From NCBI GenBank assembly GCA_026702755.1, contig JAPPBX010000106.1, forward strand, positions 1 to 44,191: 44,191 nt of DNA, given 5' to 3'. Position 1 is the first letter of the stretch; each line of letters starts with the position of its first letter. Below, piece by piece: positions 1-8,915 of the stretch. The notes below the pieces were generated by a model, which was not told where the DNA came from, ran no database searches, and worked only from the letters and a program-made list of their open reading frames with translations. This DNA comes from Candidatus Poribacteria bacterium (lineage in GTDB: Bacteria; Poribacteria; WGA-4E; WGA-3G). Made by a program: the position numbers and the translations under genes.

Positions 1-52
1 CGGCGGCAAGGTATCCAATAAAATACTCGCGCCAGTTCCCCATCTCTCTCAT
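1..52 (-). CDS. 5' end of an unidentified gene running off the window
   Basis: Reading leftward from 52 an ATG opens a frame that stays open to the window edge: M-R-E-M-G-N-W-R-E-Y-F-I-G-Y-L-A-A. An AAGGAG Shine-Dalgarno sequence (61-66 on the complement) lies 8 nt before the ATG, and a TTGCGT-N18-TATAAT promoter lies further upstream. Only 17 residues are visible, so no function can be given. The gene is divergent from acsA. Confidence 0.6.
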   Translation of the reverse strand, partial: MREMGNWREYFIGYLAA

Positions 53-77
53 CGGTGTGTCTCCTTATATTCTGATA

Positions 78-107
78 ATTATACTTCATTTTCTATTAAA
101 AACGCAA
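78..107 (-). promoter_or_regulatory. sigma-70-type promoter for the leftward gene at 52
   Basis: On the minus strand TTGCGT (107-102) is followed by an 18-bp spacer and a perfect TATAAT (83-78). The start codon is about 25 bp downstream of the -10 box. No experimental support. Confidence 0.55.
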
Positions 108-146
108 GGTATGTTCACAATTTCGGGATTGCTCGGATAATTGCAG

Positions 147-175
147 TTGACATGATCACCGTTTTCCAATAAAAT
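147..175 (+). promoter_or_regulatory. sigma-70-type promoter for acsA
   Basis: A consensus TTGACA (147-152), a 17-bp spacer and TAAAAT (170-175) lie about 70 bp before the acsA start codon. Confidence 0.65.
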
Positions 176-245
176 ATGTCCTATACAACTTGTAGAGGCA
201 TTTTGAGAACTGGAGATTGATTTGTAGAGGAGATCAAAATATAAA

Positions 246-2189
246 ATGGCTAATAATATTTTTTCACCGGTAGAAACTGCTTATCCAATCAATAAAGCGC
301 ACGTCAACAGTCTGGATACATATCAGGCACAATACGCCGAATCAATTCAAGACCCAGAAGCATTCTGGGCAACGGTTGCGGAACGATTGACGTGGTATCA
401 GAAATGGGATACGGTTAGCGATTATGACTTTGTTAACGCCGAGATTAAATGGTTTGAGGGTGGCACACTAAACGCTTGCTATAATTGCCTTGATCGACAT
501 GTAGAAACTGGACACGGTGATGCAACCGCTATTATTTGGGAGGGAAATGACCCGTCCGAAGATAAGACATTCAGTTTCAACGAACTCCTCGCCGAGGTCA
601 AAAAATTCGCCAATGTGCTAAAAGCACAAGGCGTTGAAAAAGGCGACCGCGTCTGTATCTATTTACAAATGGTGCCAGAGTTGGCGATTGCGATGCTGGC
701 GTGTGCGAGGATCGGTGCTGTCCATTCCATCGTTTTCGGTGCTTTTTCAGCCGAATCCCTTCGAGACAGGATTAATGACTCAGCGTGTAAAATGCTCATA
801 ACGCAGGACACTGCAATGCGCGGTCCCCGCAGCGATATACCGATGAAAGCGAATGCAGATGCCGCTGTGGCAGAATGCCCCTCTATTGAAAAAGTGGTCG
901 TCGTAGAACGCACTGGGGATGCAGTCGATTTTGATGCCTCGCGCGATATCTGGTGGCATGAAGCAATGACAGATGTTGGCGCAGAATGTGAACCAACAGT
1001 GATGGATGCGGAAGATCCGCTCTTTATTCTGTATACCTCCGGCTCCACTGGAAAACCGAAGGGCGTTTTACATACAACAGGCGGCTATCTCGTTTATACA
1101 TCTTACACGCATCAACAAATTTTCGATTATCACGAAGGCGATGTCTACTGGTGTACCGCCGACATCGGTTGGATTACGGGACACTCTTACATTATCTACG
1201 GTCCCCTTGCGAACCGCGCGATCAGCATCATGTTTGAAGGTGTGCCGAACTATCCAGACTTCGGACGTTTTTGGCAAGTTGTCGAGAAGCATAATATTAA
1301 CATCTTCTACACCGCTCCAACGGCTTTGCGTGCCCTGATGAAGGAGGGTGATTCGTGGGTCGAGAAGTATGACAGATCTACGCTCAGGTTGCTCGGCACA
1401 GTCGGTGAACCGATTAAAGAGCCGGAATGGTTGTGGTACTATAACATCGTCGGCGAGAAACGGTGCCCAATCGTGGATACATGGTGGCAGACCGAAACGG
1501 GTGGGATTCTGATGACACCTCTACCGGCTGCAACACCGCTGAAACCCGGATCAGCGACGTTCCCATTCTTTGCCATTGAGCCAGTGATATTAGATGAGGA
1601 AGGAAATGAGGTTGAAGGGAACCCCGCGACGGGTTATCTCTGTATTAAAACAGCGTGGCCCGGTATCATGCGCACCGTTTACGGCGACCACGAACGTTTT
1701 GTTGATGTCTATTTTAGTAGGTTCCCCGGCTACTATATGACGGGCGATGGCGTGCTACGCGATGAAGATGGTTACTACTGGATTACGGGGCGCGTGGACG
1801 ATGTCCTGAACGTTTCTGGGCACCGTTTAGGGACAGCGGAAGTCGAAGGCGCAATCGGTCAACACGCGGCAGTGGCTGAAGCAGCTGTCGTCGGTTACCC
1901 ACACGATATCAAGGGACAAGGCATCTACGCGTATGTCACCCTCATGACCGGTGAGTCCGCATCTGACGATGTAGAAACAGGCATCAAACAAGCAGTCCGA
2001 CAACAAATTGGACCTATCGCAACACCGGACAAGATCCAGTTTACACCCGCACTGCCGAAGACGAGGTCGGGCAAGATTATGCGGCGTATCCTCCGCAAAA
2101 TTGCTGAAGGCGACATCTCTGAACTTGGTGATACTTCGACCCTCGCCGATCCTACAGTCGTGGATGCCCTCGTAGAAGGTAGACGGTAG
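246..2189 (+). CDS. acsA: acetyl-CoA synthetase (AMP-forming)
   Basis: Activates acetate to acetyl-CoA through an acetyl-AMP intermediate in the cytoplasm. The 647 residues match the usual length of the family (about 650). The phosphate-binding loop [11 protein letters not shown] is at about residues 262-272. The C-terminal [11 protein letters not shown] motif puts the catalytic lysine, the residue acetylated in regulated members, at K610. The family-typical WWQTETGG and YMTGDG motifs are intact. A GAGGAG-type ribosome binding site lies just upstream of the ATG and a good promoter about 70 bp before it. The next gene, 160 bp downstream, is a half TPP enzyme; a foldback element lies between them, so co-transcription is uncertain. 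Assignment to the AcsA family is secure. Confidence 0.96.
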   Translation: MANNIFSPVETAYPINKAHVNSLDTYQAQYAESIQDPEAFWATVAERLTWYQKWDTVSDYDFVNAEIKWFEGGTLNACYNCLDRHVETGHGDATAIIWEGNDPSEDKTFSFNELLAEVKKFANVLKAQGVEKGDRVCIYLQMVPELAIAMLACARIGAVHSIVFGAFSAESLRDRINDSACKMLITQDTAMRGPRSDIPMKANADAAVAECPSIEKVVVVERTGDAVDFDASRDIWWHEAMTDVGAECEPTVMDAEDPLFILYTSGSTGKPKGVLHTTGGYLVYTSYTHQQIFDYHEGDVYWCTADIGWITGHSYIIYGPLANRAISIMFEGVPNYPDFGRFWQVVEKHNINIFYTAPTALRALMKEGDSWVEKYDRSTLRLLGTVGEPIKEPEWLWYYNIVGEKRCPIVDTWWQTETGGILMTPLPAATPLKPGSATFPFFAIEPVILDEEGNEVEGNPATGYLCIKTAWPGIMRTVYGDHERFVDVYFSRFPGYYMTGDGVLRDEDGYYWITGRVDDVLNVSGHRLGTAEVEGAIGQHAAVAEAAVVGYPHDIKGQGIYAYVTLMTGESASDDVETGIKQAVRQQIGPIATPDKIQFTPALPKTRSGKIMRRILRKIAEGDISELGDTSTLADPTVVDALVEGRR

Positions 2190-2207
2190 AATAGTTTTCA
2201 GTTTTCG

Positions 2208-2280
2208 GTTATCAGTTAAGAGACTTCTTGTGGTAGCACCATATTCTGTAACTGCCACAGTATATTTCTTAACTGATAAC
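2208..2280. repeat. foldback element between acsA and the TPP half-enzyme
   Basis: A perfect 14-bp inverted repeat, GTTATCAGTTAAGA (2208-2221) and its complement (2267-2280), brackets 45 bp. The interior holds a second short pair, TGTGG/CCACA. No T-run follows, so it is not a classical terminator. A related sequence lies at 30718-30819. Confidence 0.6.
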
Positions 2281-2349
2281 ATTGAAGCATTTGGGGTCGT
2301 GGTCGCGTAATTCATTGTGCATTAAATTTACAAGAAGTAGGGGTACAAA

Positions 2350-2844
2350 TTGGCATCAGCACAGAAGATTGTAAACGAACTGAAAAAACAGGACATTACC
2401 CACGTTATAGGTGTTCCAGATAACGGGAGTGCACGGATTTACGAACTCTTGCGATCAGAACCGGATATAGAAGTCATCACAGTAACCCGCGAGGGGGAAG
2501 CATTTGCGATTGCTTCAGGGTTGTACGTCGGGGGCAAGAAACCTGTTATCATCATTCAAAATACCGGATTCTTAGAATCAGGCGATGCGATCCGTGGGAC
2601 TGTCGTCAATATGCGGGTGCCGGTAGTAGTATTCATCGGGTATCGTGGATATCACAACCGAGATGAAGATCGACAATGGATCGATTCCGTTGCGACCTTC
2701 CTTGAACCTACATTGAAAGCGTGGAACCTACCTTATGAAATGCTGGAAACAGACGCGGATATTCTGTGTATTCAGAGAGCATTTGAAAAGACAGCAGCAA
2801 CCTCCCTGCCAGCAGCAGTGCTATTGATTGGGCATGCGACATAA
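2350..2844 (+). CDS. orphan TPP-enzyme half, ComD/sulfopyruvate decarboxylase alpha-like
   Basis: A 164-residue protein that is only the pyrimidine-binding half of a thiamine-diphosphate decarboxylase. It shows GVPDN near residue 21, the TREGEA motif with the glutamate expected to activate the TPP ring, and an IIIQNTGFLESGDA stretch. This layout matches the alpha subunit of sulfopyruvate or phosphonopyruvate decarboxylases. The start is a TTG with AGGGG six bases before it. The pyrophosphate-binding (beta) subunit that normally follows is absent: 222 bp downstream is a sigma factor gene. Either the partner is encoded elsewhere or the protein has another role. The fold is fairly sure, the substrate is not. 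A short TTCCAG/CTGGAA hairpin at 2850-2869 follows the stop. Confidence 0.75.
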   Translation: MASAQKIVNELKKQDITHVIGVPDNGSARIYELLRSEPDIEVITVTREGEAFAIASGLYVGGKKPVIIIQNTGFLESGDAIRGTVVNMRVPVVVFIGYRGYHNRDEDRQWIDSVATFLEPTLKAWNLPYEMLETDADILCIQRAFEKTAATSLPAAVLLIGHAT

Positions 2845-2986
2845 GTACATTCCAGTCTATCGTCTGGAACAAAGTATTCAATCCAAATTTTTACGTTTTT
2901 ATGTTGCTTTTTAGGGGGAAAATTTGTTAAAATGCCTTGTTTGTCAGGTTTTATGGGGAAATTTCACTTTTTTTTAAACATTTTAC

Positions 2987-3016
2987 TTGACAAAACGTTT
3001 TAACATAATGTATCAT
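2987..3016 (+). promoter_or_regulatory. promoter for the sigma factor gene
   Basis: TTGACA (2987-2992), an 18-bp spacer and TATCAT (3011-3016) lie about 50 bp before the start codon, in an AT-rich stretch. Confidence 0.55.
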
Positions 3017-3066
3017 TAACTCTTGTGTTTATTTATTAGAATCTCATATTTAAGGAGAGGAGAACG

Positions 3067-4344
3067 ATGGAAGCCGAGTTTTTCGGTGAAACAGCAGGTA
3101 TTGAAAGTGTTGATCCTTACATGGACGCATCATATCCAGATGAAACAGAGCCCTCGGAGAGTTACAAAGGAAGCGATCAGAATGCTTTAACGAGTTGGCT
3201 TCGGAGTGTAGCTGGACACCGTCTGTTAACCCGTGAGGAAGAAGTTGAATTGGCAAAACGGATTGAAACCGCGGAAGCCAAAGCATTAGATGAACTATTA
3301 GAAGCATCCGTGAAAGCAGATTTATTAGTTCGCGAGAAGAAAGAGCTACTGGTCAAGCAAATTGAAGCCGCGGAAGCCAAAGCCCTAGAGGAACTACTGG
3401 AAGCACTCGTGAAAGCAGATTTATTAGTTCGCGAGAAGAAAGAGCTACTGGCGGAACAGATTGAAGCTGGCAGATGTGAAGCACGGAAAGCACTCGTAGA
3501 TGAACTACTAAAAGCACTCGTGAAAGTGAATTCATTATCCAGTAAAGAAAAAGAGTTACTGGCGAAACGGATTGAAATTGCGGAAGGCGAAGCACGAAAA
3601 GCACGAGATGAACTCGTTCAAGCGAACCTACGACTTGTTATTTCTATTGCCGTCAAATACCAGGGGCACAACGTTCCACTTGAAGATCTGATTCAAGAGG
3701 GAAACATTGGATTGATTAAAGCAGCAAGTAAGTTCGATTACCAGAAGGGTTTTAAGTTCAGCACGTACGCCATCTGGTGGATTAAACAGGCAATTATGCG
3801 TACACTCGATAATTTCTCCCGCTCAATTCGATTGCCTTCTTACGTGGTCGCGAAGATGAATAAGTTCGATGCGGTTTATGCGACCTTGTGCCAAGAACTG
3901 CAACGCGAACCACGGCGCGAGGAAATAGCGGAAGCCTTAGACCTGACAGTAAAACAGGTCGAGGAAATTTTAACGTTCAACGCTGACGCTATTTCAATGG
4001 ATTTACCACTCAGTGATGAGCGCTCCGCCGCAACATTAGGTGATTTAATCGAAGACCCAACAACCAGCGGAGAAGACGGCCCGATCGCAGAAATAATTAA
4101 CAAAGATCTGACCGCCCAATTTCTTAAAAGATTACCTGAGCGAGAACAGAGAGTGCTGAAAATGCGCTTTGGACTCGAAGATGGGGAACGGAAAACACTC
4201 CGCGAAATTGGTGTTGCCCTGAAAGTTACCCGAGAACGGGTCAGACAACTCGAAATAGACGCAATCAAGCGGTTGCATGACCTTTACGACGAAATGGGAG
4301 AATTTCGATCAGATCAATCTTGGGTAGGAAAAACCGCCGCATAG
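3067..4344 (+). CDS. sigma-70 family RNA polymerase sigma factor with a fourfold repeated 1.2-2.1 segment
   Basis: Directs RNA polymerase to promoters. The 425 residues lack region 1.1. Region 1.2 is seen at about 40-60, region 2.1-2.4 at about 181-260 (core-binding NLRLVISIA, and [15 protein letters not shown] for -10 melting), region 3 at about 275-325, and region 4 ends with the DNA-reading helix of [20 protein letters not shown]. The region 2.4 segment reads [12 protein letters not shown] where primary factors usually have a form like QARTIRIPVH, so this may be an alternative group 2 factor and not the housekeeping one. Residues 56-191 are four head-to-tail copies of a 33-residue unit (the third is 37) that occurs once in ordinary sigma factors. 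The start has AAGGAGAGGAG upstream. nfuA follows after 22 bp. Confidence 0.93.
   Translation: MEAEFFGETAGIESVDPYMDASYPDETEPSESYKGSDQNALTSWLRSVAGHRLLTREEEVELAKRIETAEAKALDELLEASVKADLLVREKKELLVKQIEAAEAKALEELLEALVKADLLVREKKELLAEQIEAGRCEARKALVDELLKALVKVNSLSSKEKELLAKRIEIAEGEARKARDELVQANLRLVISIAVKYQGHNVPLEDLIQEGNIGLIKAASKFDYQKGFKFSTYAIWWIKQAIMRTLDNFSRSIRLPSYVVAKMNKFDAVYATLCQELQREPRREEIAEALDLTVKQVEEILTFNADAISMDLPLSDERSAATLGDLIEDPTTSGEDGPIAEIINKDLTAQFLKRLPEREQRVLKMRFGLEDGERKTLREIGVALKVTRERVRQLEIDAIKRLHDLYDEMGEFRSDQSWVGKTAA
3232..3639 (+). repeat. four tandem copies of a 99-bp unit inside the sigma factor
   Basis: Copies lie at 3232-3330, 3331-3429, 3430-3540 and 3541-3639. Each starts at an R/S-E/K-x-x-E position and ends in a variant of A-D/N-L-x-L-V. 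Copies 1 and 2 share long identical DNA stretches, so at least one duplication is recent. Copy 3 has four extra codons. All copies are in frame. Confidence 0.85.
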
Positions 4345-4366
4345 ACACTACTTATGGAAGGCAATT

Positions 4367-4981
4367 ATGAAGAATTTCTTGAAGAAGCTCAAGGGAGACG
4401 AAACCCCTTTGCTCGAAGTCACAGAAACTGCACAAGAGAAGATTCAGGCAGTGATAGAAACCGAAGAGGTTGAAGTAGAGGGACTACGCATTAGCATCCA
4501 AGGCAGAACTGCCACTGCTTTCCAATACAGTCTTGGCTTAGCTACTGAAGCACAGGAAGACGACATTGTTGTTGAATGTGAGAATTTCAACGTCCTTGTC
4601 GATGCTGAAAGTGCGCCTGACCTTAAAGGTGCTGTGATTGACTATGTTGACGACCTGAATTCAAGTGGATTCAACATTGAGAATCCGAACACGCCGACGT
4701 GGGACAATCCAAAGGCACAAGAGGTACAGAAGCTGATTGATGAACGGATTAACCCAGCCGTTGCTGCACACGGTGGACAGATAGAACTCTTGAACGTCGA
4801 AGATGACGCTGTGTACATTCACATGGGGGGCGGTTGCCAAGGCTGCGGCATGGCGAATGCTACCCTCAAACACGGTATTGAAGCCATGATTCAAGAAGTC
4901 TTCCCCGAGATCAAACATGTGATCGATACCACCGATCACGAGGCTGGAATGAATCCGTATTATTCATCAAGCAACGGATAG
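4367..4981 (+). CDS. nfuA: NfuA-type iron-sulfur cluster carrier
   Basis: A two-domain Fe-S carrier protein that delivers [4Fe-4S] clusters to apo-enzymes in the cytoplasm. Residues about 15-100 resemble a degenerate A-type (IscA/HesB) domain that lacks the usual cysteines. Residues about 115-195 form a NifU C-terminal domain with the cluster-binding pair C157-x-x-C160 in GGCQGCGMA. The length (204) is close to E. coli NfuA (191). The gene begins 22 bp after the sigma factor gene and ends at a clear terminator, so the two probably share a transcript. The ferredoxin fusion, radical SAM enzyme and other Fe-S proteins in the window are plausible clients, by inference only. Confidence 0.88.
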   Translation: MKNFLKKLKGDETPLLEVTETAQEKIQAVIETEEVEVEGLRISIQGRTATAFQYSLGLATEAQEDDIVVECENFNVLVDAESAPDLKGAVIDYVDDLNSSGFNIENPNTPTWDNPKAQEVQKLIDERINPAVAAHGGQIELLNVEDDAVYIHMGGGCQGCGMANATLKHGIEAMIQEVFPEIKHVIDTTDHEAGMNPYYSSSNG

Positions 4982-4991
4982 TAAAGAAGAT

Positions 4992-5021
4992 AGGCGGATG
5001 GTGACATCCGCCTCTTTTTTT
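4992..5021 (+). terminator. rho-independent terminator after nfuA
   Basis: A perfect 9-bp stem, AGGCGGATG/CATCCGCCT, with a GTGA tetraloop is followed by a run of seven T. It lies between two converging genes. Confidence 0.9.
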
Positions 5022-5031
5022 AGACCGACAC

Positions 5032-6000
5032 TCAATCCGACACAATGTGGGCACCAACGTTGTTCACTTGCGTAATAAAACAACTCCCACCACTCGGAAG
5101 CGTTTTTAGAAACGCCTCAGTATCCTGTTTTAATCTATTGACGTCCTCACCTATCACGCAAATCGCTGCACCCCAACTGCTAACGCCTGCCCCAAATGCC
5201 TCGCTGTCTTGCAAGAAGTCAAGCGTCAATTGTAACTCAGCACCCTGTGCGTCAATCTCAACCCGCTTCCACCCAAACGTTTGAATCTGATTTAAGGCCT
5301 CCCCAAAGCTGCGTATATCTCCCTCAACCAGGGCAGGAAGTATCTGCATCAATAGGATGTGTGAAAGTTTCTGAGCAGTCCATTCCGGTTGTGGACAGAG
5401 CGTGCGAAACAACTCAACTTCCTCATCGCCATAAATCCGTGAGCAATTCGGTACGACAATTAACAGTGGGACTTCTGGAAACAAGTAACGGAGCAAAATT
5501 GGCGGCGGCGGAATATCACCAACGGCAGAAGAGGGTAGGAATGATGCCTTCTGTTCAGGGAAACGATGTCCACCATCAACGATGAATCCACCCGCATCAA
5601 ACGCTGCAACACCGATACCTGAAGTGCCGCCACGCCCAACAGCCGTTGCTAATTCTTGCACATCCAATCCGAATTCATATAGCACATTGGCAGCCTGTGC
5701 GATGCCCAGAGCGAGTTGCGTCCCGGACCCGAAGCCACAATGCATCGGGATTTCAGACACAAATGTCAATTTAATGCCAGGAAAGGGATAGGTCTCTTGG
5801 AGTCGTGCAATAACATTACAAGCTCGCTCATGATAGATAGAAGATGACACATGAACATCGGTCGCCCGTTCAGCAATGATTTGGAAATTGGGTTCATCAA
5901 TCGCGAGACCGAAGCCACCATCAATTCGTCCCAATACGCCGTTCAAGTCAAGCAGGGAAAAATGTAAGCGGGACGGGGTCGTAATTCGGACGTGGGACAT
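5032..6000 (-). CDS. GHMP-superfamily protein, beta-RFAP synthase-like
   Basis: A 322-residue protein of the GHMP-kinase fold that most resembles beta-ribofuranosylaminobenzene 5'-phosphate synthase, the first committed enzyme of tetrahydromethanopterin synthesis. It opens with the family-typical ITTPSRLHFSLLDLNG. It carries a glycine-rich phosphate loop MHCGFGSGTQLALG at residues 86-99 and a GRGGTSGIG stretch at about 122-130. The C-terminal GAGVSSWGAAI matches the third GHMP motif. I see no Shine-Dalgarno sequence before the ATG. A truncated relic (6033-6134) lies directly upstream. No other methanopterin gene is in the window. A sugar-kinase-like role is the alternative. Confidence 0.75.
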   Translation of the reverse strand: MSHVRITTPSRLHFSLLDLNGVLGRIDGGFGLAIDEPNFQIIAERATDVHVSSSIYHERACNVIARLQETYPFPGIKLTFVSEIPMHCGFGSGTQLALGIAQAANVLYEFGLDVQELATAVGRGGTSGIGVAAFDAGGFIVDGGHRFPEQKASFLPSSAVGDIPPPPILLRYLFPEVPLLIVVPNCSRIYGDEEVELFRTLCPQPEWTAQKLSHILLMQILPALVEGDIRSFGEALNQIQTFGWKRVEIDAQGAELQLTLDFLQDSEAFGAGVSSWGAAICVIGEDVNRLKQDTEAFLKTLPSGGSCFITQVNNVGAHIVSD

Positions 6001-6032
6001 AACTGTATTGGATTAGTTTAGATTTTTTGTAG

Positions 6033-6134
6033 GTATGTTAAGGCACGAACTTTGCCGCGTCCCACTTAATCTGCGCTTGGACATAATAGACAGCAAAACA
6101 GAACACAACAAGGGTAAAAAGGCACCCTTTTTTA
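6033..6134 (-). pseudogene. relic of the 5' end of an S55-family secreted protein
   Basis: Read leftward, this stretch aligns without gaps to the first 33 codons of the S55-protein gene at 20441. The relic reads N-K-K-G-C-L-F-T-L-V-V-F-C-F-A-V-Y-Y-V and then AQIKWDAAKFVP-stop. The intact gene reads MKKALLCALVVFCFAAYHSD and then AQIQWDAAKFMPL. About 21 of 33 residues agree, including the signal-peptide core. The relic has no start codon (AAT replaces GTG) and stops where the intact gene continues. It lies directly between the ABC ATPase stop and the GHMP gene. Confidence 0.85.
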
Positions 6135-6147
6135 TTGAGGTCTCTAA

Positions 6148-6852
6148 TTACTCAGCCCCATCACCATTATGTCCATTCTGTATAACATCTCGCTCGATTA
6201 AACCGTCTCGAATATGCAACACACGTTTGGCGTGCTCAGCGACTTCAGCCTCGTGTGTCACCATGATGATAGTATTTCCTTCCTCGTTCAGGCGATTGAA
6301 AATTGCCATGATTTCGGTACCAGAACGGGTATCCAAGTTACCGGTTGGTTCATCAGCAAAGATCATCGACGGCTTATTGACTAAAGCACGGGCAATCGCG
6401 ACGCGTTGAATCTGTCCACCAGATAACTCCGTCGATTTGTGATCAACGCGGTCTGCCAGACCGACGGCTTCCAAGGATTCAAAGGCACGTCGTTTCCGCT
6501 CTTTTCGCCCTAAGCCGGAGTAAATAAGCGGTAATTCAACATTGTTGAGCGCACTGGTTCGTGGCAGTAGATTGAAGGATTGGAATACAAAACCGATCTT
6601 CTTATTCCGAATGTCCGCCAGACGATTATCGGAAAGTTTTCCGACCTCTTCACCTTCAAGGTAATACTCTCCAGATGTCGGTGTCGCGAGACAGCCCAGA
6701 ATATCCATCATCGTCGATTTGCCGGAGCCGGAAGGTCCCATAATCGCGATGAATTCACCTTCTGTTATGTTGAAACTCACACCTCGTAAGGCATGCACCT
6801 GTACATCACCCATTTGATAGACTTTTGTCAGATCTCTTACGTCTATTAACAC
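6148..6852 (-). CDS. ABC transporter ATP-binding protein, MacB/LolD type
   Basis: A 234-residue ATPase subunit. Walker [10 protein letters not shown] is at residues 39-47, the signature LSGGQ at 143-147 and Walker B MIFADEPT at 163-170, with the H-loop histidine in [11 protein letters not shown]. The [19 protein letters not shown] stretch is characteristic of the MacB/LolD/FtsE branch. The start is a GTG with AAGGAGG eight bases before it. It is the third gene of a leftward set TolC, adaptor, ATPase, consistent with a MacAB-TolC-like efflux pump or lipoprotein/peptide exporter. The transmembrane permease that should complete the pump is not in the window. Confidence 0.93.
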   Translation of the reverse strand: MLIDVRDLTKVYQMGDVQVHALRGVSFNITEGEFIAIMGPSGSGKSTMMDILGCLATPTSGEYYLEGEEVGKLSDNRLADIRNKKIGFVFQSFNLLPRTSALNNVELPLIYSGLGRKERKRRAFESLEAVGLADRVDHKSTELSGGQIQRVAIARALVNKPSMIFADEPTGNLDTRSGTEIMAIFNRLNEEGNTIIMVTHEAEVAEHAKRVLHIRDGLIERDVIQNGHNGDGAE

Positions 6853-6910
6853 AGCGTTTCCTCCTTAACGTTTATATTATGAAAACAAGCAATGGACAAG
6901 AACACAGAAC

Positions 6911-6928
6911 TTAGCATTTTTATGCTAA
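6911..6928. repeat. small perfect hairpin between adaptor and ATPase genes
   Basis: TTAGCAT-TTTT-ATGCTAA forms a perfect 7-bp stem. It lies in the 90-bp gap between the adaptor stop and the ATPase start and could attenuate or stabilise the operon transcript. Confidence 0.45.
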
Positions 6929-6942
6929 CAATGCTGCACCTT

Positions 6943-8913
6943 TTATTCTTCCTCTCTCTCTGTGCTTTCCTGTTCCTTTGCCAACTCCTGCATAGAAGGC
7001 ACAAAAACGCGGTCCCCTTCCTTCAAACCACCTGTAATTTGAAAGTGAGTATTGTTCCGTTGCCCAATTGTAATGTGAGTTTTGACCCCTTTTTTCCCGT
7101 CTTTATTCTTACTCGCTTCACCCGTATCCAGCATGACAAAGTACTGTCGTTCGCTACTCACTGCAGCTTCTATATCGCGAAGCACCTCTTGCCCGGAGAC
7201 AACAATAGAGATCTGTGTCGGTCCGGTCCGTAAGCCCTTCTGCTCACCCTCAAGCAGAATTTCAAGATTGCTACGACTCTCTTCCGACGTTTTTCTACCA
7301 ACACGTCCAGTGAACTCCTTTCCGATCGGATTTCGGATTTTGAGTTCCTGACCCTCCTGAAATTGTCCGAGATTTGCCGGGTCTACTTTCGCCTTAACAG
7401 TGAAAACCTTTGGACTCAGTACAGCAGGTATTGGAAGTTGAAGGATATCGGATTCTTCAAACACGATGATGTCAACATCAGCGGACATACCGGGTAGTAG
7501 TTCCGATGGCGAACCGATGACCTCTACATCCACCTCAAAGGTAATAACGGAACTTTGGTTCTGGGGACCGCGCGGTGTCGCGCTCGGTGAAATCTCGCTC
7601 ACTCTACCGGGAAAAACACGACCGGGATAACTATCAACGGTGATTTCAGCGCGTTGTCCTTCGTCTATTTTCCCGATTTCGACCTGATTAATTTGCGTTC
7701 TCACAATCATTTGGTCGAGGTCCGCAATACGCATGATCGCCTCACCGCGTGAAAACGCTGAACGACCGGAGGTGATAATTTCACCCTCTTCTACAATAAT
7801 ACGCGTAATCGTGCCAGACATTGGAGCCCTTACTGTTGTCCAGTCAAAGCGCTCTTCCTGAGACTTGAGTTGACTTTCCGCTTGGAGTAGACTCGCCTCC
7901 GCACCCACCTTCGCATGTCTGGTGAGTTCCTTCTCTTCCTCAGTTGTCTCTTCTAATTGTTGGAGCCGTATGCGAGCGTTTTCCAATTCTGCTTCCAATT
8001 GCTTCTTCCGTTCTTCCTCTGACTCTTTAATTGTCTCAATATTTTTTTCATTTAGCGCGAGTGTTGATTTTCGGCTGTCAATCGCCTGATTCATCGCATT
8101 GATATTCTCTTCCTGCGATTTAATAGTCTCGTTTTGAGACTCAACCTCTTTTTCGGAGGATTCGTACTGTGACTTAGCTAAAGCAAGTTGCCTCTGAGAG
8201 TCCTCCAATGTTTTCTTTGAAACGAGCTTTTTGTCAAACAATTCCTTATTCCGCTCATACTCGGATTCTGCGGTTTCAAAGGAGATTCTTGCGGATTCAA
8301 CATTTCCCTCTGTACGTTGAAGGGTTAGCTTCGCTTGCGCTAATGCAATTCTCGCCTGTCTCAGGGCAATCTGATCTTGAGTGAGGGAATTTTTCGTCGT
8401 GGCAACTTGTGTTTCCGCTTCGGTAATTCGTTGCTGTGTCGTTGCAACAAATGAATCCAAAGATGCCTGCGCCACTGCGACAGAATTGCGTGCCTGTGCG
8501 AGACTACTCTCCTGCTGCTTCTCAGTGATTTGAATTTGGAGCTCTGCCTGTTGAAGTTGAGCCTTTCGAGCATCAAGATTGGCTTCTGCCTGTTTCTTCT
8601 GCTCCAGAATTTGCTTTTCATCAATCCGCAGCAAAGGATCTCCTAATTTAACTTCCACCGCCTCATCAACGAAAATCTCAACAATCTCACCCTCCACGTT
8701 TGAGCGGACATCCACCTCAAGGAAGGAGCGCAGGTTACCAGATTCACGTACACGGACAAGGAATTCGCCACGACGTACCACCTCCTGTTTCTCCTCGGCT
8801 TCCTTCTTGTTTTGACCGAAACTGAGGTTCATCCGGGTGGCACCAATCGCACCAACAGCGATAACGACAACGGCGATTGCCCCGATGATAATCCACTTTT
8901 TCCGATTTTTCAT
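6943..8913 (-). CDS. periplasmic adaptor (HlyD/MacA family membrane fusion protein)
   Basis: A 656-residue inner-membrane-anchored adaptor linking an ABC pump to an outer-membrane channel. An N-terminal membrane anchor lies at about residues 6-26. The first lipoyl half with VEGEIVEIFVDEAVEV follows. A very long alpha-helical hairpin rich in Gln, Glu and Lys spans about 105-375. The second lipoyl half, with WTTVRAPMSGTITRI, and beta-barrel and membrane-proximal domains complete it. The family is usually 350-450 residues; the excess lies in the helical hairpin and an extra C-terminal barrel-like section. The start is two bases after the TolC stop, so the genes are translationally close. The product is highly charged at its C-terminus. 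Confidence 0.9.
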   Translation of the reverse strand: MKNRKKWIIIGAIAVVVIAVGAIGATRMNLSFGQNKKEAEEKQEVVRRGEFLVRVRESGNLRSFLEVDVRSNVEGEIVEIFVDEAVEVKLGDPLLRIDEKQILEQKKQAEANLDARKAQLQQAELQIQITEKQQESSLAQARNSVAVAQASLDSFVATTQQRITEAETQVATTKNSLTQDQIALRQARIALAQAKLTLQRTEGNVESARISFETAESEYERNKELFDKKLVSKKTLEDSQRQLALAKSQYESSEKEVESQNETIKSQEENINAMNQAIDSRKSTLALNEKNIETIKESEEERKKQLEAELENARIRLQQLEETTEEEKELTRHAKVGAEASLLQAESQLKSQEERFDWTTVRAPMSGTITRIIVEEGEIITSGRSAFSRGEAIMRIADLDQMIVRTQINQVEIGKIDEGQRAEITVDSYPGRVFPGRVSEISPSATPRGPQNQSSVITFEVDVEVIGSPSELLPGMSADVDIIVFEESDILQLPIPAVLSPKVFTVKAKVDPANLGQFQEGQELKIRNPIGKEFTGRVGRKTSEESRSNLEILLEGEQKGLRTGPTQISIVVSGQEVLRDIEAAVSSERQYFVMLDTGEASKNKDGKKGVKTHITIGQRNNTHFQITGGLKEGDRVFVPSMQELAKEQESTEREEE

Positions 8914-8915
8914 GG

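Noticed and set aside
659-1048. Antisense frames inside acsA and other large genes
   Set aside because: They have no ribosome binding sites or domains and mirror strongly coding sense frames.
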